From: Agromyces cavernae
GTDB lineage: Bacteria > Actinomycetota > Actinomycetes > Actinomycetales > Microbacteriaceae
Direction of reading: 5' to 3'
NCBI RefSeq assembly: GCF_021044935.1
Contig: NZ_JAJNMP010000001.1
Location: forward strand, 1,116,001-1,180,000
Length of the DNA stretch: 64,000 bases
Shown here: positions 8,103 through 16,671 of the stretch, piece after piece
Layout of the letters: the number at the start of each line of letters is the position of its first letter
How positions within the stretch are numbered: position 1 is the first letter of the stretch
Notes under the pieces: model-generated
Told to the model about the DNA's origin: nothing
Database searches by the model: none
Seen by the model: the letters and a program-made list of their open reading frames with translations, nothing else
Made by a program: the position numbers and the translations under genes

Positions 8103-9782
8103 ATGCAGATCACGGGAACGGGCATCGGCCAAGGGGTCGCGGTGGGGCCGGTCGTGCGCATGGCCGAGCCGCTGCCCGAACCGGTCGACCGGCCGAGCCA
8201 CCTCGACCCGAAGCTCGAGGGGGAGCGGGCGAGGGCCTCGATGTCGGTCGTCGCGGCCGAGCTCATGAGCCGCGGCGCGAAAGCCGGCGGGGCCGCACAG
8301 GACGTGCTCGAGGCGCAGGCGATGATCGCCGAGGACCCCAGCCTCGTCGACGAGGTCGCGAACCGGCTCGAGAACGGCAAGACCGCCGAGCGCGCGGTCT
8401 TCGAGGCGTTCGCCTCGTATCGAGACCTGCTCGCCGGCATGGGCGGGTACATGGCCGAGCGCGCCGCCGACCTCGACGACATCTCGCAGCGCGTCATCGC
8501 GCACCTGCTGAAGCTCCCCGCACCGGGAGTGCCCGATCCGGGTCATCCGTTCGTCCTCGTCGCCCGCGATCTGGCCCCGGCCGACACCGCCACCCTCGAC
8601 CTGGAGAAGGTGCTGGGGCTCGTGACGGTCGACGGCGGCCCCACCTCGCACACGGCGATCCTCGCTCGCGAGAAGTCGATCGTCGCGATCGTCGGTGCAG
8701 CGGATGCCACGGGCCTCGCCGACGGCGACACCGTGATCGTCGACGCGGCCAACGGCCTCGTGGTGTCCGACCCGTCGCCCGACGAGATCGCCACGGCCAC
8801 GACGCGGATCGCGGAGCGCGCGGCGCTCGAGGCGGCACCCGTGACGCCGGGCGCCCTCGCCGACGGCACGTCCGTGCCCCTGCTCGCGAACCTCGGCTCC
8901 GCCGACGGTGCCCCCGAGGCCCTGCGGCTCGGCGCCGAGGGCGTCGGGCTGTTCCGCACCGAGTTCCTCTTCCTCGACGCCGACACCGCGCCGAGCGTCA
9001 CCGACCAGCAGGCGCAGTACACGAAGCTGCTGACCGCCTTCGCCGGGAAGAAGGTCGTCGTCCGCGTGCTCGACGCCGGAGCCGACAAGCCCCTCTCGTT
9101 CCTGAACGATGCCGCCGAGGAGAACCCGGCACTCGGGCTCCGGGGCATCCGCGCGTTGCGGCACTCCGAGGTGATCCTGCGCGAGCAGCTCACGGCGCTC
9201 GCCGCAGCCGACGCGGCGACCGACGCCGAACTCTGGGTCATGGCGCCGATGGTCGCCACCGTCGACGAGACGCGGTACTTCACCGCGCTCGCGAAGGAGC
9301 TCGGCATCCGCGTCGCCGGCGTCATGGTCGAGACGCCGTCGGCCGCGCTCATCGCCGACCGAGTGCTCGCCGCGTGCGACTTCGCCTCCATCGGCACGAA
9401 CGACCTCACGCAGTACACGATGGCCGCCGACCGCCTGCTCGGCACCGTCGCCAAGCTGCAGGACCCCTGGCATCCCGCCGTGCTGCGTCTCATCGCCGAC
9501 GTGGGCCGTGCCGGGGCCGAACTCGGCAAGCCCGTCGGCATCTGCGGCGAGGCCGCCGCCGACCCGCTGCTCGCCGTCGTGCTCGTGGGCCTCGGCGCCA
9601 CGAGCCTGTCGATGTCGCCATCGGCACTCGCAGATGTCCGCGCCTCCCTCGCGCGGTACAGCCCCGACGATGCGAAGTCGCTCGCCGGGGCAGCCCTGGC
9701 CGCTGAGGGAGCGGCCGAAGCCCGAGCGGCGGCACAGGCCGTCGCATCCGAGATCACCACGGCGCCCCAAGCAGCGCCGTGA
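8103..9782 (+). CDS. ptsI: PTS Enzyme I (phosphoenolpyruvate-protein phosphotransferase)
   Basis: 559 residues. Autophosphorylates with PEP and passes phosphate to HPr. Phosphohistidine H183 lies in GGPTSHTAILARE; the PEP-binding barrel follows, with LFRTEFLFLD, the SIGTNDLTQYTMAADR segment and the C-terminal active-site cysteine region GICGEAAAD. ATG 8103 has AAGGGG six bases upstream; the overlapping GTG at 8100 is three bases from that site and less likely. Slightly shorter than the 570-575 residues common elsewhere. Confidence 0.95.
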   Translation: MQITGTGIGQGVAVGPVVRMAEPLPEPVDRPSHLDPKLEGERARASMSVVAAELMSRGAKAGGAAQDVLEAQAMIAEDPSLVDEVANRLENGKTAERAVFEAFASYRDLLAGMGGYMAERAADLDDISQRVIAHLLKLPAPGVPDPGHPFVLVARDLAPADTATLDLEKVLGLVTVDGGPTSHTAILAREKSIVAIVGAADATGLADGDTVIVDAANGLVVSDPSPDEIATATTRIAERAALEAAPVTPGALADGTSVPLLANLGSADGAPEALRLGAEGVGLFRTEFLFLDADTAPSVTDQQAQYTKLLTAFAGKKVVVRVLDAGADKPLSFLNDAAEENPALGLRGIRALRHSEVILREQLTALAAADAATDAELWVMAPMVATVDETRYFTALAKELGIRVAGVMVETPSAALIADRVLAACDFASIGTNDLTQYTMAADRLLGTVAKLQDPWHPAVLRLIADVGRAGAELGKPVGICGEAAADPLLAVVLVGLGATSLSMSPSALADVRASLARYSPDDAKSLAGAALAAEGAAEARAAAQAVASEITTAPQAAP

Positions 9783-9801
9783 TCACCAGAGAGGCATCGC
9801 C

Positions 9802-11412
9802 ATGACATCGACATCGACGTCGAGTGACGCGAAGCGGCCGGGGGGAGCCCGCGTCGCAGTCCAGAAGTTCGGAACCTTCTTGAGCGGCATGATCATGCCG
9901 AACATCGCGGCGTTCATCGCGTGGGGGTTCATCACCGCGCTGTTCATCCCCGCAGGCTGGCTCGGCTGGTGGGAACCGGTTTCGCCGATCCTCGGCGGGT
10001 TCGGCAGCGCTGACGAGATCGGCTGGCCCGGCGCATTGACGGCGCTCGCTCAGACCGAGGACGGGGTGACCTTCCAGCAGTACGTCGGGCTCGTCGGCCC
10101 GATGATCACCTACCTGCTGCCGCTCCTCATCGCGAACACCGGCGGTCGCATGGTGTACGGCGAACGCGGTGGGGTGGTCGCCTCGATCGCGACGGTGGGC
10201 GTCATCGTCGGCACGAACATCCCGATGTTCCTCGGCGCGATGGTCATGGGTCCGCTCGCCGCGTGGATCATGAAGAAGGTCGACTCGATCTGGGAGAACA
10301 AGATCAAGGCCGGCTTCGAGATGCTGGTGAACAACTTCTCGGCCGGCATCGTCGGCATGCTGCTCGCGGTCGTCGGATTCTTCGGCTTCGGCCCTGCGGT
10401 GTCCTGGGTCAGCCAGGCGCTCGGTGCGATCGTCGACTGGCTCGTCGCGCTGTCGCTCCTGCCGTTGCTGAGCATCATCGTGGAGCCCGCCAAGGTGCTC
10501 TTCCTCAACAACGCCATCAACCACGGTGTGTTCACCCCGATCGGCACCGAGCAGGCGCTCGAAACGGGTAAGTCGATCCTGTTCCTCATCGAGGCGAACC
10601 CCGGGCCCGGTCTCGGCATCCTGCTTGCCTACACGTTCTTCGGGGTCGGCCTCGCGCGAGCGAGTGCCCCGGGTGCGATCGTGATCCAGTTCTTCGGCGG
10701 CATCCACGAGATCTACTTCCCGTACGTGCTCATGAAGCCGCTGCTGATCGTCGCTGCGATCGCGGGCGGCATGACGGGTGTCGCCACGAACGTCGTATTC
10801 AACAGCGGCTTGCGGGCCCCGGCCGCGCCGGGCAGCATCATCGCCGTGATCATCCAGACCGCCAGCGACAGCTACGTCGGCGTCATCCTGTCGGTGGTGC
10901 TCGCCGCGACGGTCTCGTTCCTGATCGCGTCGATCATCCTCCGGGCGAGCCGGAAGCGCGATCTCGAGAACGCCGATGCCGGCGACCTGAGTGCGGCGAT
11001 CGCGCAGACCGAGGCGAACAAGGGCAAGTCCTCGAGCGTGCTCGACAACCTCGCCGCCGCCGGCGTGGCATCCGGAGGAGCGCTGCTCGACGAGGGCGAG
11101 ACCGCGGCGTTCGAACGCAAGCCCATCCACACCATCGTCTTCGCATGCGACGCGGGTATGGGCTCGAGCGCGATGGGCGCCACCGTGCTCCGCAACAAGA
11201 TCAAGAAGGCGGGAATCGACAGCGTCGACGTCACGAACAAGGCGATCGCGAACCTGAACGATGATGTCGACCTCGTGATCACCCACCAGGACCTGACGGA
11301 TCGCGCCAAGCTGCAGTCGCCCAGCGCGCTGCACGTCTCGGTCGAGAACTTCATGAACTCGCCGAAGTACGACGAGATCGTGCACCTGCTCGAGAGCGAG
11401 GGCGTGCGCTGA
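9802..11412 (+). CDS. mtlA: PTS mannitol transporter EIICB
   Basis: 536 residues. Membrane permease that takes up mannitol and phosphorylates it. The EIIC domain (about 20-360) starts FGTFLSGMIMPNIAAFIAWGF and includes the GGIHEIYFPYVLMKP motif; the EIIB domain near the C-terminus carries C449 in FACDAGMGSSAMGA. No EIIA domain is fused; it is supplied by mtlF downstream. ATG at 9802 with AGAGAGG upstream (9788-9794), 19 bp after ptsI. Confidence 0.95.
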   Translation: MTSTSTSSDAKRPGGARVAVQKFGTFLSGMIMPNIAAFIAWGFITALFIPAGWLGWWEPVSPILGGFGSADEIGWPGALTALAQTEDGVTFQQYVGLVGPMITYLLPLLIANTGGRMVYGERGGVVASIATVGVIVGTNIPMFLGAMVMGPLAAWIMKKVDSIWENKIKAGFEMLVNNFSAGIVGMLLAVVGFFGFGPAVSWVSQALGAIVDWLVALSLLPLLSIIVEPAKVLFLNNAINHGVFTPIGTEQALETGKSILFLIEANPGPGLGILLAYTFFGVGLARASAPGAIVIQFFGGIHEIYFPYVLMKPLLIVAAIAGGMTGVATNVVFNSGLRAPAAPGSIIAVIIQTASDSYVGVILSVVLAATVSFLIASIILRASRKRDLENADAGDLSAAIAQTEANKGKSSSVLDNLAAAGVASGGALLDEGETAAFERKPIHTIVFACDAGMGSSAMGATVLRNKIKKAGIDSVDVTNKAIANLNDDVDLVITHQDLTDRAKLQSPSALHVSVENFMNSPKYDEIVHLLESEGVR

Positions 11413-11487
11413 TCGATCACGCCGCGCATGCAGCGGCAACCCGGCACCGCGGCAGTCTCGGATCCCGAGGCCGCCGCGGCGTTGGCG

Positions 11488-11532
11488 GTTCCAGTCGAAG
11501 CCGTTCCAGTCGAAGCCGTTCCAGTCGAACCA
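11488..11532. repeat. 15-bp tandem repeat between mtlA and mtlF
   Basis: Three copies of GTTCCAGTCGAAGCC (starts 11488, 11503, 11518; the third ends GAACC) fill the end of the 133-bp mtlA-mtlF gap, immediately before the mtlF ribosome-binding site AGAAGGGGA. The frame through it is not that of mtlF. It may alter spacing or mRNA structure ahead of mtlF. Confidence 0.8.
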
Positions 11533-11545
11533 GAAGGGGAAACCG

Positions 11546-11986
11546 ATGACCGAAGAGATCCTGCCCGCCGCCAACGTGCGGCTCGCCCCCCGCGCGGCCG
11601 GCCGCGACGACGCGATCCGCGAGGCGGGCGCGATCCTCGTCGAAGCCGGGGCCGTCGACCCCGCCTACGTCGACTCGATGCTCGAGCGCGAGCAGTCGGT
11701 TTCGACCTACATGGGCAACCTGCTCGCGATCCCGCACGGCACGAACGAGGCGAAGGACGCGATCCGCCGGTCGGCGCTCTCGGTCATCCGGTACGACGAG
11801 CCGGTCGACTGGGGCGGCGATGAGGCCCGCTTTGTCGTCGGCATCGCCGGCATCGAGAACGAGCACCTCGACATCCTCTCGAAGATCGCGATCATCTTCT
11901 CGGACGACGACGAGGTGCAACGCCTCGTCGACGCGACGTCCGCCGAGCAGCTGCACGCGCTGCTCTCCGAGGTCAACGCGTCGTGA
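11546..11986 (+). CDS. mtlF: PTS mannitol EIIA component
   Basis: 146 residues, the stand-alone EIIA-Mtl length. Accepts phosphate from HPr at H64 in [10 protein letters not shown] and passes it to the EIIB domain of MtlA. Typical segments [18 protein letters not shown] and [12 protein letters not shown] are present. ATG 11546 follows AGAAGGGGA. The stop overlaps the mtlD GTG by four bases. Confidence 0.95.
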   Translation: MTEEILPAANVRLAPRAAGRDDAIREAGAILVEAGAVDPAYVDSMLEREQSVSTYMGNLLAIPHGTNEAKDAIRRSALSVIRYDEPVDWGGDEARFVVGIAGIENEHLDILSKIAIIFSDDDEVQRLVDATSAEQLHALLSEVNAS

Positions 11987-13134
11987 AGGCCGTGCACTTC
12001 GGCGCCGGCAACATCGGGCGCGGTTTCGTCGGACTCATCCTGCACGACGCCGGGTACGAGGTCGTGTTCGCCGACGTCAACGGTGCGCTGATCGACGAGC
12101 TCGCGGCATCTGATCGCTACACGGTGCACGAGGTCGGCGTCGGCGCGCGTGATCGCGTCGTCGACAGCTATCGCGCGGTGAACAGTGCGACGGATGCCGC
12201 GGGCCTCGCCCGCGAGCTCGCGACCGCCGACGTCGTGACCACGGCGGTCGGTCCTGCCATCCTCAGGTTCATCGCCCCCCACGTGCTGGCGGCACTGCGT
12301 GCCCGTGCCGCCGACGCGCCGCCCCTCGCGGTCATGGCGTGCGAGAACGCGATCAACGCGACCGACCTGCTGCGCGATGAGGTCGCCGCACTCGCCGGTG
12401 CCGAAGACTGGACGACGCTCGGGGCGCGCGCGGTGTTCGCGAACACCGCGGTCGACCGCATCGTGCCTGCCCAGGCGCCCGGTGCGGGGCTCGACGTCAC
12501 GGTCGAGACGTTCTTCGAGTGGGCGATCGAACGGCCGCCGTTCGGCGATGCGCCACCGGTGATCCCCGACGCGCACTTCGTCGACGACCTCGCCCCGTAC
12601 ATCGAGCGCAAGCTGTTCACGGTGAACACCGGGCACGCCGCCACGGCGTACTTCGGATTCCTCGCCGGGCATACGCGCATCAGCGACGCGCTCGCCGACC
12701 CTGCCGTCGCTGCCGCCGTCGAACGCGTGCTCGGCGAGACGAGCGCCCTCATCGTCGACAAGCACGAGTTCACCGAGGCCGAGCAGGCGGCCTACCGCGC
12801 GAAGATCCTCCAGCGGTTCCGCGACCCCGACCTCCCCGACACCGTCGAGCGGGTCGGGCGGCAGCCGCTTCGCAAGCTCGGCCGTCAGGAGCGCTTCGTC
12901 GCGCCTGCCGCCGAACTCGCCGAGCGGGGGTCGCCGGTCGACGGGTTGCTCGCGGCGGTCGGTGCGGCGCTGCGGTTCGACGTGCCAGCCGACCCCGAGA
13001 GCGTGCAGCTGCGCCGCATGCTGCACACACGCGGGCCCGTGCAGATCGTGCACGACGTCATGGGCATCGCCCCGGGACATCCGCTGGAGGACGGCCTCGT
13101 CGAAGCGGTGGCCGCAGCGGCAGCCTCGCGATAG
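11983..13134 (+). CDS. mtlD: Mannitol-1-phosphate 5-dehydrogenase
   Basis: 383 residues. Oxidises mannitol 1-phosphate to fructose 6-phosphate with NAD+, feeding the imported sugar into glycolysis. The NAD-binding loop GAGNIGRG is at residues 7-14; [16 protein letters not shown] is the catalytic-domain signature. GTG start at 11983 coupled to mtlF. Last gene of the PTS operon; no clear terminator follows before the infA promoter. Confidence 0.95.
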   Translation: MKAVHFGAGNIGRGFVGLILHDAGYEVVFADVNGALIDELAASDRYTVHEVGVGARDRVVDSYRAVNSATDAAGLARELATADVVTTAVGPAILRFIAPHVLAALRARAADAPPLAVMACENAINATDLLRDEVAALAGAEDWTTLGARAVFANTAVDRIVPAQAPGAGLDVTVETFFEWAIERPPFGDAPPVIPDAHFVDDLAPYIERKLFTVNTGHAATAYFGFLAGHTRISDALADPAVAAAVERVLGETSALIVDKHEFTEAEQAAYRAKILQRFRDPDLPDTVERVGRQPLRKLGRQERFVAPAAELAERGSPVDGLLAAVGAALRFDVPADPESVQLRRMLHTRGPVQIVHDVMGIAPGHPLEDGLVEAVAAAAASR

Positions 13135-13194
13135 GCGCGATACGAGCGAATCGGGGCGTTCGCGGCTCGACTGGCGAAATCGCACGGAATCGCC

Positions 13195-13212
13195 TAAAGT
13201 TGACCCTTGGTG
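13195..13212 (+). promoter_or_regulatory. infA promoter -10 and start-site element
   Basis: TAAAGT (13195-13200) matches the TANNNT -10 form and is followed after three bases by CCCTTGGTG (13204-13212). The same arrangement, TAAGCT then CCCTTTGGTG, occurs before rplM, which supports both. The -35 here is weak (CTGGCG at 13171-13176). The leader to infA would be about 120 nt. Confidence 0.55.
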
Positions 13213-13328
13213 TTCTGCACGCCCGCTTCGGCATGCCTGACGACTCGGTCAGACGGCGTCGGGCTGACGCGATCGCATGCAGCATCATCGCACGACCAGC
13301 ATCCCAAACTCCAAGCGATAGTGAGGCT

Positions 13329-13550
13329 ATGGCCAAGAAAGACGGCGTCATCGAGATCGAAGGCTCGGTCATCGAGGCTCTCCCCAACGCGATGTTCCGG
13401 GTGGAACTCACGAACGGGCACAAGGTTCTCGCGCACATCTCAGGAAAGATGCGCCAGCACTACATCCGCATCCTCCCCGAGGACCGCGTGATCGTCGAGT
13501 TGAGCCCATACGACCTGACGCGCGGCCGCATCGTCTACCGCTACAAGTAA
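13329..13550 (+). CDS. infA: Translation initiation factor IF-1
   Basis: 73 residues, the standard OB-fold size. Binds the ribosomal A site during initiation. [21 protein letters not shown] and [19 protein letters not shown] are near-invariant in Actinobacteria. It has its own leader and promoter, about 194 bp from mtlD, and starts the second half of the ribosomal cluster. A short hairpin (13572-13589, stem CCCGCGG) follows before rpmJ. Confidence 0.97.
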   Translation: MAKKDGVIEIEGSVIEALPNAMFRVELTNGHKVLAHISGKMRQHYIRILPEDRVIVELSPYDLTRGRIVYRYK

Positions 13551-13619
13551 GGGCTGCTCGGAAAGTAACGGCCCGCGGCACCCCGCGGGTACGAGGACAG
13601 CGAATTCCAAGGAACCACC

Positions 13620-13733
13620 ATGAAGGTCAACCCCTCCGTCAAGCGCATCTGCGACAAGTGCAAGGTCATCCGCCGCCACGGCCGCGTGATGGTCATCTGC
13701 GAGAACCCGCGCCACAAGCAGCGCCAGGGCTAG
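13620..13733 (+). CDS. rpmJ: 50S ribosomal protein L36, zinc-binding form
   Basis: 37 residues: starts [14 protein letters not shown] and ends KQRQG. The C-x2-C ... C ... H pattern (CDKC, CENPRH) is the zinc ribbon of the C+ form of L36, the smallest large-subunit protein. ATG 13620, TAG 13731-13733. It lies 69 bp after infA and 162 bp before rpsM. Confidence 0.96.
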   Translation: MKVNPSVKRICDKCKVIRRHGRVMVICENPRHKQRQG

Positions 13734-13895
13734 TCGCCAGACGTGCGGGGCGCGCCGAGTGCGTGCCCCGCGACATCCACAACTGAACACCGCATCGGCA
13801 ATGCCAGAACCCGCTCACGCGGGTGACACCTCGGGTTGGAGGCCCGGGCACCGGCACTGCTCCACACCTCCACTTCGAAACAGGAGAAGCCACAC
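13734..13895 (+). promoter_or_regulatory. Structured leader before rpsM
   Basis: 162 bp with two successive hairpins: GCGGGGC (13745-13751) / GCCCCGC (13765-13771), and ACCCGC (13809-13814) TCAC GCGGGT (13819-13824). Neither is followed by a T-run. They may be attenuator or mRNA-processing structures, or an autoregulatory binding site for an alpha-operon protein; no known leader motif is recognised. Confidence 0.4.
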
Positions 13896-14276
13896 ATGGC
13901 ACGTCTGGCAGGAGTCGACATCCCGCGCGAGAAGCGCGTGGAGATCGCACTGACTTACATCTACGGCGTCGGCCGCACGCGAGCGCTCACCACGCTCGCC
14001 GAGACCGGCATCGACGGCAACATCCGCGTGAAGGACCTCAGCGACGACCAGCTCGTCGCCCTGCGCGACTACATCGAGGCCAACTTCAAGGTCGAGGGCG
14101 ACCTCCGCCGCGAGGTGGCCGCCGACATCCGCCGCAAGGTCGAGATCGGATCCTACGAGGGCCTGCGCCACCGTCGCGGCCTCCCGGTCCGCGGCCAGCG
14201 CACCAAGACCAACGCTCGCACCCGCAAGGGCCCGAAGCGCACCGTCGCCGGCAAGAAGAAGCCCGGCCGCAAGTAA
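13896..14276 (+). CDS. rpsM: 30S ribosomal protein S13
   Basis: 126 residues. Small-subunit head protein contacting the large subunit and P-site t[27 protein letters not shown]-type start, helix-two-turn-helix region, and the basic C-terminal tail [18 protein letters not shown] are typical. ATG 13896 follows AGGAGAAG. The frame continues upstream to 13836 without homology. Confidence 0.97.
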   Translation: MARLAGVDIPREKRVEIALTYIYGVGRTRALTTLAETGIDGNIRVKDLSDDQLVALRDYIEANFKVEGDLRREVAADIRRKVEIGSYEGLRHRRGLPVRGQRTKTNARTRKGPKRTVAGKKKPGRK

Positions 14277-14308
14277 CCGCTCGTCGCCAGACCTAGGAGA
14301 TTTCACAC

Positions 14309-14707
14309 ATGGCAGCACCCAAGGCGGCTACTCGCAAGCCGCGCAAGAAGGAAAAGAAGAACATCGCCGTGGGCCAGGCCCACATCAAGTCGACGTTCAA
14401 CAACACGATCGTCTCGATCACCGACACCACCGGTGCCGTGATCAGCTGGGCCTCCTCCGGCGGCGTCGGCTTCAAGGGCTCGCGCAAGTCGACCCCGTTC
14501 GCCGCGCAGCTCGCCGCAGAGTCGGCAGCCCGCCAGGCGCAGGAGCACGGCATGAAGAAGGTCGACGTGTTCGTCAAGGGACCCGGCTCGGGCCGTGAGA
14601 CCGCGATCCGCTCGCTCCAGGCCGCAGGCCTCGAGGTCGGCAGCATCAACGACGTGACGCCCCAGGCGCACAACGGCTGCCGCCCGCCGAAGCGCCGCCG
14701 CGTCTAA
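14309..14707 (+). CDS. rpsK: 30S ribosomal protein S11
   Basis: 132 residues. Platform protein of the small subunit. [18 protein letters not shown] and the C-terminal [15 protein letters not shown] are signatures. RBS TAGGAGAT upstream. rpsD, which follows rpsK in many bacteria, is absent here, a common state in Actinobacteria. Confidence 0.97.
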   Translation: MAAPKAATRKPRKKEKKNIAVGQAHIKSTFNNTIVSITDTTGAVISWASSGGVGFKGSRKSTPFAAQLAAESAARQAQEHGMKKVDVFVKGPGSGRETAIRSLQAAGLEVGSINDVTPQAHNGCRPPKRRRV

Positions 14708-14722
14708 GCACTCCGAGCCGCG

Positions 14723-14756
14723 GGCCGGGCGGGCCGCCATGCGCGCCCGCCCGGCC
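14723..14756. terminator. GC-rich hairpin between rpsK and rpoA
   Basis: Perfect 12-bp arms GGCCGGGCGGGC (14723-14734) and GCCCGCCCGGCC (14745-14756) with a 10-base loop. No T-run follows, so it may be a partial terminator or processing site. A CATATAG stretch (14806-14812) further on might be a -10 element for a separate rpoA promoter, but no -35 is evident. Confidence 0.5.
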
Positions 14757-14839
14757 ACGCGGCATCCGTTCTCACACAACTCAAGATCCTCGACCTCGCA
14801 GGTGTCATATAGCGGACACCCTGCCGAAAGGAATCAACA

Positions 14840-15826
14840 GTGCTGATCGCACAGCGCCCGACGCTCACCGAAGAGAACATCTCGGAGTTCCGTTCGCGTT
14901 TCGTGATCGAGCCCCTCGAGCCGGGCTTCGGTTACACCCTCGGTAACTCGCTTCGCCGCACCCTCCTCTCCTCGATCCCCGGCGCGGCCGTGACGAGCAT
15001 CCGCATCGACGGCGTGCTCCACGAGTTCTCGACGGTCCCCGGTGTGAAGGAGGATGTCACCGAGATCATCCTGAACATCAAGAACCTGGTCGTCTCCAGC
15101 GAGCACGACGAGCCCATCACCGCGTACCTGCGCAAGCAGGGCGCCGGTGAGGTCACCGCAGCAGACATCTCGGCCCCCGCCGGTGTCGAGGTGCACAACC
15201 CCGACCTGGTCATCGCGACGCTCAACGACTCGGCGAAGTTCGAACTCGAGCTCACGATCGAGCGCGGCCGCGGCTACGTCTCGGCCAGCCAGAACCGCAA
15301 CGAGTACTCCGAGGCCGGCCAGATCCCGGTCGACTCGATCTACTCGCCGGTGCTCAAGGTCACCTACCGCGTCGAGGCCACCCGTGCCGGCGAGCGCACC
15401 GACTTCGACCGCCTCGTGGTCGACGTCGAGTCGAAGCCGGCCATCACGCCGCGCGACGCGATCGCCTCGGCAGGCCGCACGCTCACCGAGCTGTTCGGTC
15501 TCGCACGCGAGCTGAACACCGCGGCCGAGGGCATCGAGATCGGCCCCGCGCCGGTCGACGCCGTGCTCTCGAGCGAGCTCTCGATCCCGATCGAAGACCT
15601 CGACCTCTCGGTGCGCAGCTACAACTGCCTCAAGCGCGAAGGCATCAACACGGTGTCCGAGCTCGTCGCCCTGAGCGAGTCGCAGCTCATGAACATCCGC
15701 AACTTCGGCCAGAAGTCGGTCGACGAGGTCAAGGACAAGCTCACCGAGATGGGCCTGTCGCTGAAGGACTCGGTTCCCGGCTTCGACGGCGCCCACTTCT
15801 ACACGGGCTTCGACGACGAGAACTAG
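14840..15826 (+). CDS. rpoA: RNA polymerase subunit alpha
   Basis: 328 residues, full length. N-terminal assembly domain (about 1-230; [28 protein letters not shown]) and C-terminal DNA/activator-binding domain (about 245-315; [15 protein letters not shown] and [13 protein letters not shown]). Starts with GTG 14840 after GAAAGGAA. Lies between rpsK and rplQ as in all actinobacterial alpha operons. Confidence 0.97.
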   Translation: MLIAQRPTLTEENISEFRSRFVIEPLEPGFGYTLGNSLRRTLLSSIPGAAVTSIRIDGVLHEFSTVPGVKEDVTEIILNIKNLVVSSEHDEPITAYLRKQGAGEVTAADISAPAGVEVHNPDLVIATLNDSAKFELELTIERGRGYVSASQNRNEYSEAGQIPVDSIYSPVLKVTYRVEATRAGERTDFDRLVVDVESKPAITPRDAIASAGRTLTELFGLARELNTAAEGIEIGPAPVDAVLSSELSIPIEDLDLSVRSYNCLKREGINTVSELVALSESQLMNIRNFGQKSVDEVKDKLTEMGLSLKDSVPGFDGAHFYTGFDDEN

Positions 15827-15869
15827 GCCCCGGCCTGCCCGACCCCTCACTACCTGGAGATAACGAACC

Positions 15870-16406
15870 ATGCCGAAGCCCACCAAGGGCCCCCGCCTCG
15901 GAGGCGGACCCGCGCACGAGCGGCTGCTGCTCGCGAACCTCGCGGCTGCGCTCTTCACCCACAAGAGCATCACCACCACCGAGACGAAGGCCAAGCGCCT
16001 GCGTCCGCTCGCCGAGCGTCTCGTCACCTTCGCGAAGCGCGGCGACCTGCACGCCCGTCGTCGCGTGCTCGCGGTCATCGGCGACAAGTCGGTCGTGCAC
16101 GAGCTCTTCGCCGTGATCGCACCGCAGGTCGCCGACCGTGAGGGCGGCTACACCCGCATCACGAAGATCGGCAACCGCAAGGGCGACAACGCGCCCATGG
16201 CGGTCATCGAGCTCGTGCTCGAGCCGGTCGTGAAGAAGCAGCGCGCTGCCAAGCCCGCCGCCGAGGCGCCCGTCGCCGACGAGGCTCCGGCCGAAGAGGT
16301 TGTGACCGAGGCCGAGGCCACGGTCGACGAGGCCGCCGGCGCCGAGGCGTCGGAGGAGTCCGCCGAGACGCCCGCCGAAGAGGCCGAGGCCGCCGAGGCC
16401 AAGTAG
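15870..16406 (+). CDS. rplQ: 50S ribosomal protein L17 with acidic C-terminal tail
   Basis: 178 residues against about 120-130 for the core. L17 lies near the peptide exit of the large subunit. The core is [21 protein letters not shown] through about residue 125 ([18 protein letters not shown]). Residues 128-178 are a low-complexity Ala/Glu tail with almost no basic residue until the last lysine. Similar tails occur in other Actinobacteria. Ends at TAG 16404-16406, followed closely by a terminator. Confidence 0.96.
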   Translation: MPKPTKGPRLGGGPAHERLLLANLAAALFTHKSITTTETKAKRLRPLAERLVTFAKRGDLHARRRVLAVIGDKSVVHELFAVIAPQVADREGGYTRITKIGNRKGDNAPMAVIELVLEPVVKKQRAAKPAAEAPVADEAPAEEVVTEAEATVDEAAGAEASEESAETPAEEAEAAEAK

Positions 16407-16420
16407 TCTCGATCCCTCGC

Positions 16421-16460
16421 GAAGGGCCCGGATGCCGCGGCATCCGGGCCCTTCGTCGTT
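16421..16460. terminator. Terminator after rplQ
   Basis: A perfect inverted repeat from GAAGGGCCCGGATGCCG (16421-16437) to its complement ending 16454, followed by CGTCGTT. It ends the alpha operon 15 bp after rplQ. The centre GGATGCCGCGGCATCC is a motif that recurs in other gene-end palindromes of the window. Confidence 0.8.
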
Positions 16461-16491
16461 CCTGCAGCCCGCTCTGCTGGTGCTCGATCTG

Positions 16492-16582
16492 CCTCCGAGA
16501 TGTCGGCTTGCGACACCGACACGCCGGCTCGGGTCCACCGGTCGGCGCCGCTTCGCCCGCGTCATCCGACATTTCGGAGAGG
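16492..16582. repeat. Long-spaced inverted repeat before truA
   Basis: CCTCCGAGATGTCGG (16492-16506) and CCGACATTTCGGAGA (16566-16580) are inverted with 13 of 15 positions matching, separated by 59 bp. The rest of the 265-bp rplQ-truA gap holds the rplQ terminator and the truA -10 box. Possibly two half-sites of an operator or remains of a small inserted element. Confidence 0.4.
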
Positions 16583-16659
16583 ACGGCGGGCGGGTCAGGG
16601 CGGGTGGAGGCAGGTCGGGTCGGCGGCGCAGAAGGCCAAGGGAGGCTGTGCGGCCGCCG

Positions 16660-16671
16660 TAGGCTGGACGC
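16660..16671 (+). promoter_or_regulatory. Leaderless-type -10 box of truA
   Basis: TAGGCT (16660-16665) ends six bases before the ATG at 16672, so transcription would begin at or beside the start codon. No Shine-Dalgarno is needed or seen. Confidence 0.6.

Noticed and set aside
7437-9770. 777-residue open frame on the minus strand across the PTS genes
   Set aside because: Antisense shadow of EIIB, ptsH and ptsI; low-complexity Arg/Gly/Asp composition and no recognisable motif.
11428-11823. Open frame starting in the mtlA-mtlF gap, VPVEA repeats
   Set aside because: It runs out of frame over mtlF, which is a certain gene; the repeat text comes from the 15-bp tandem DNA repeat.
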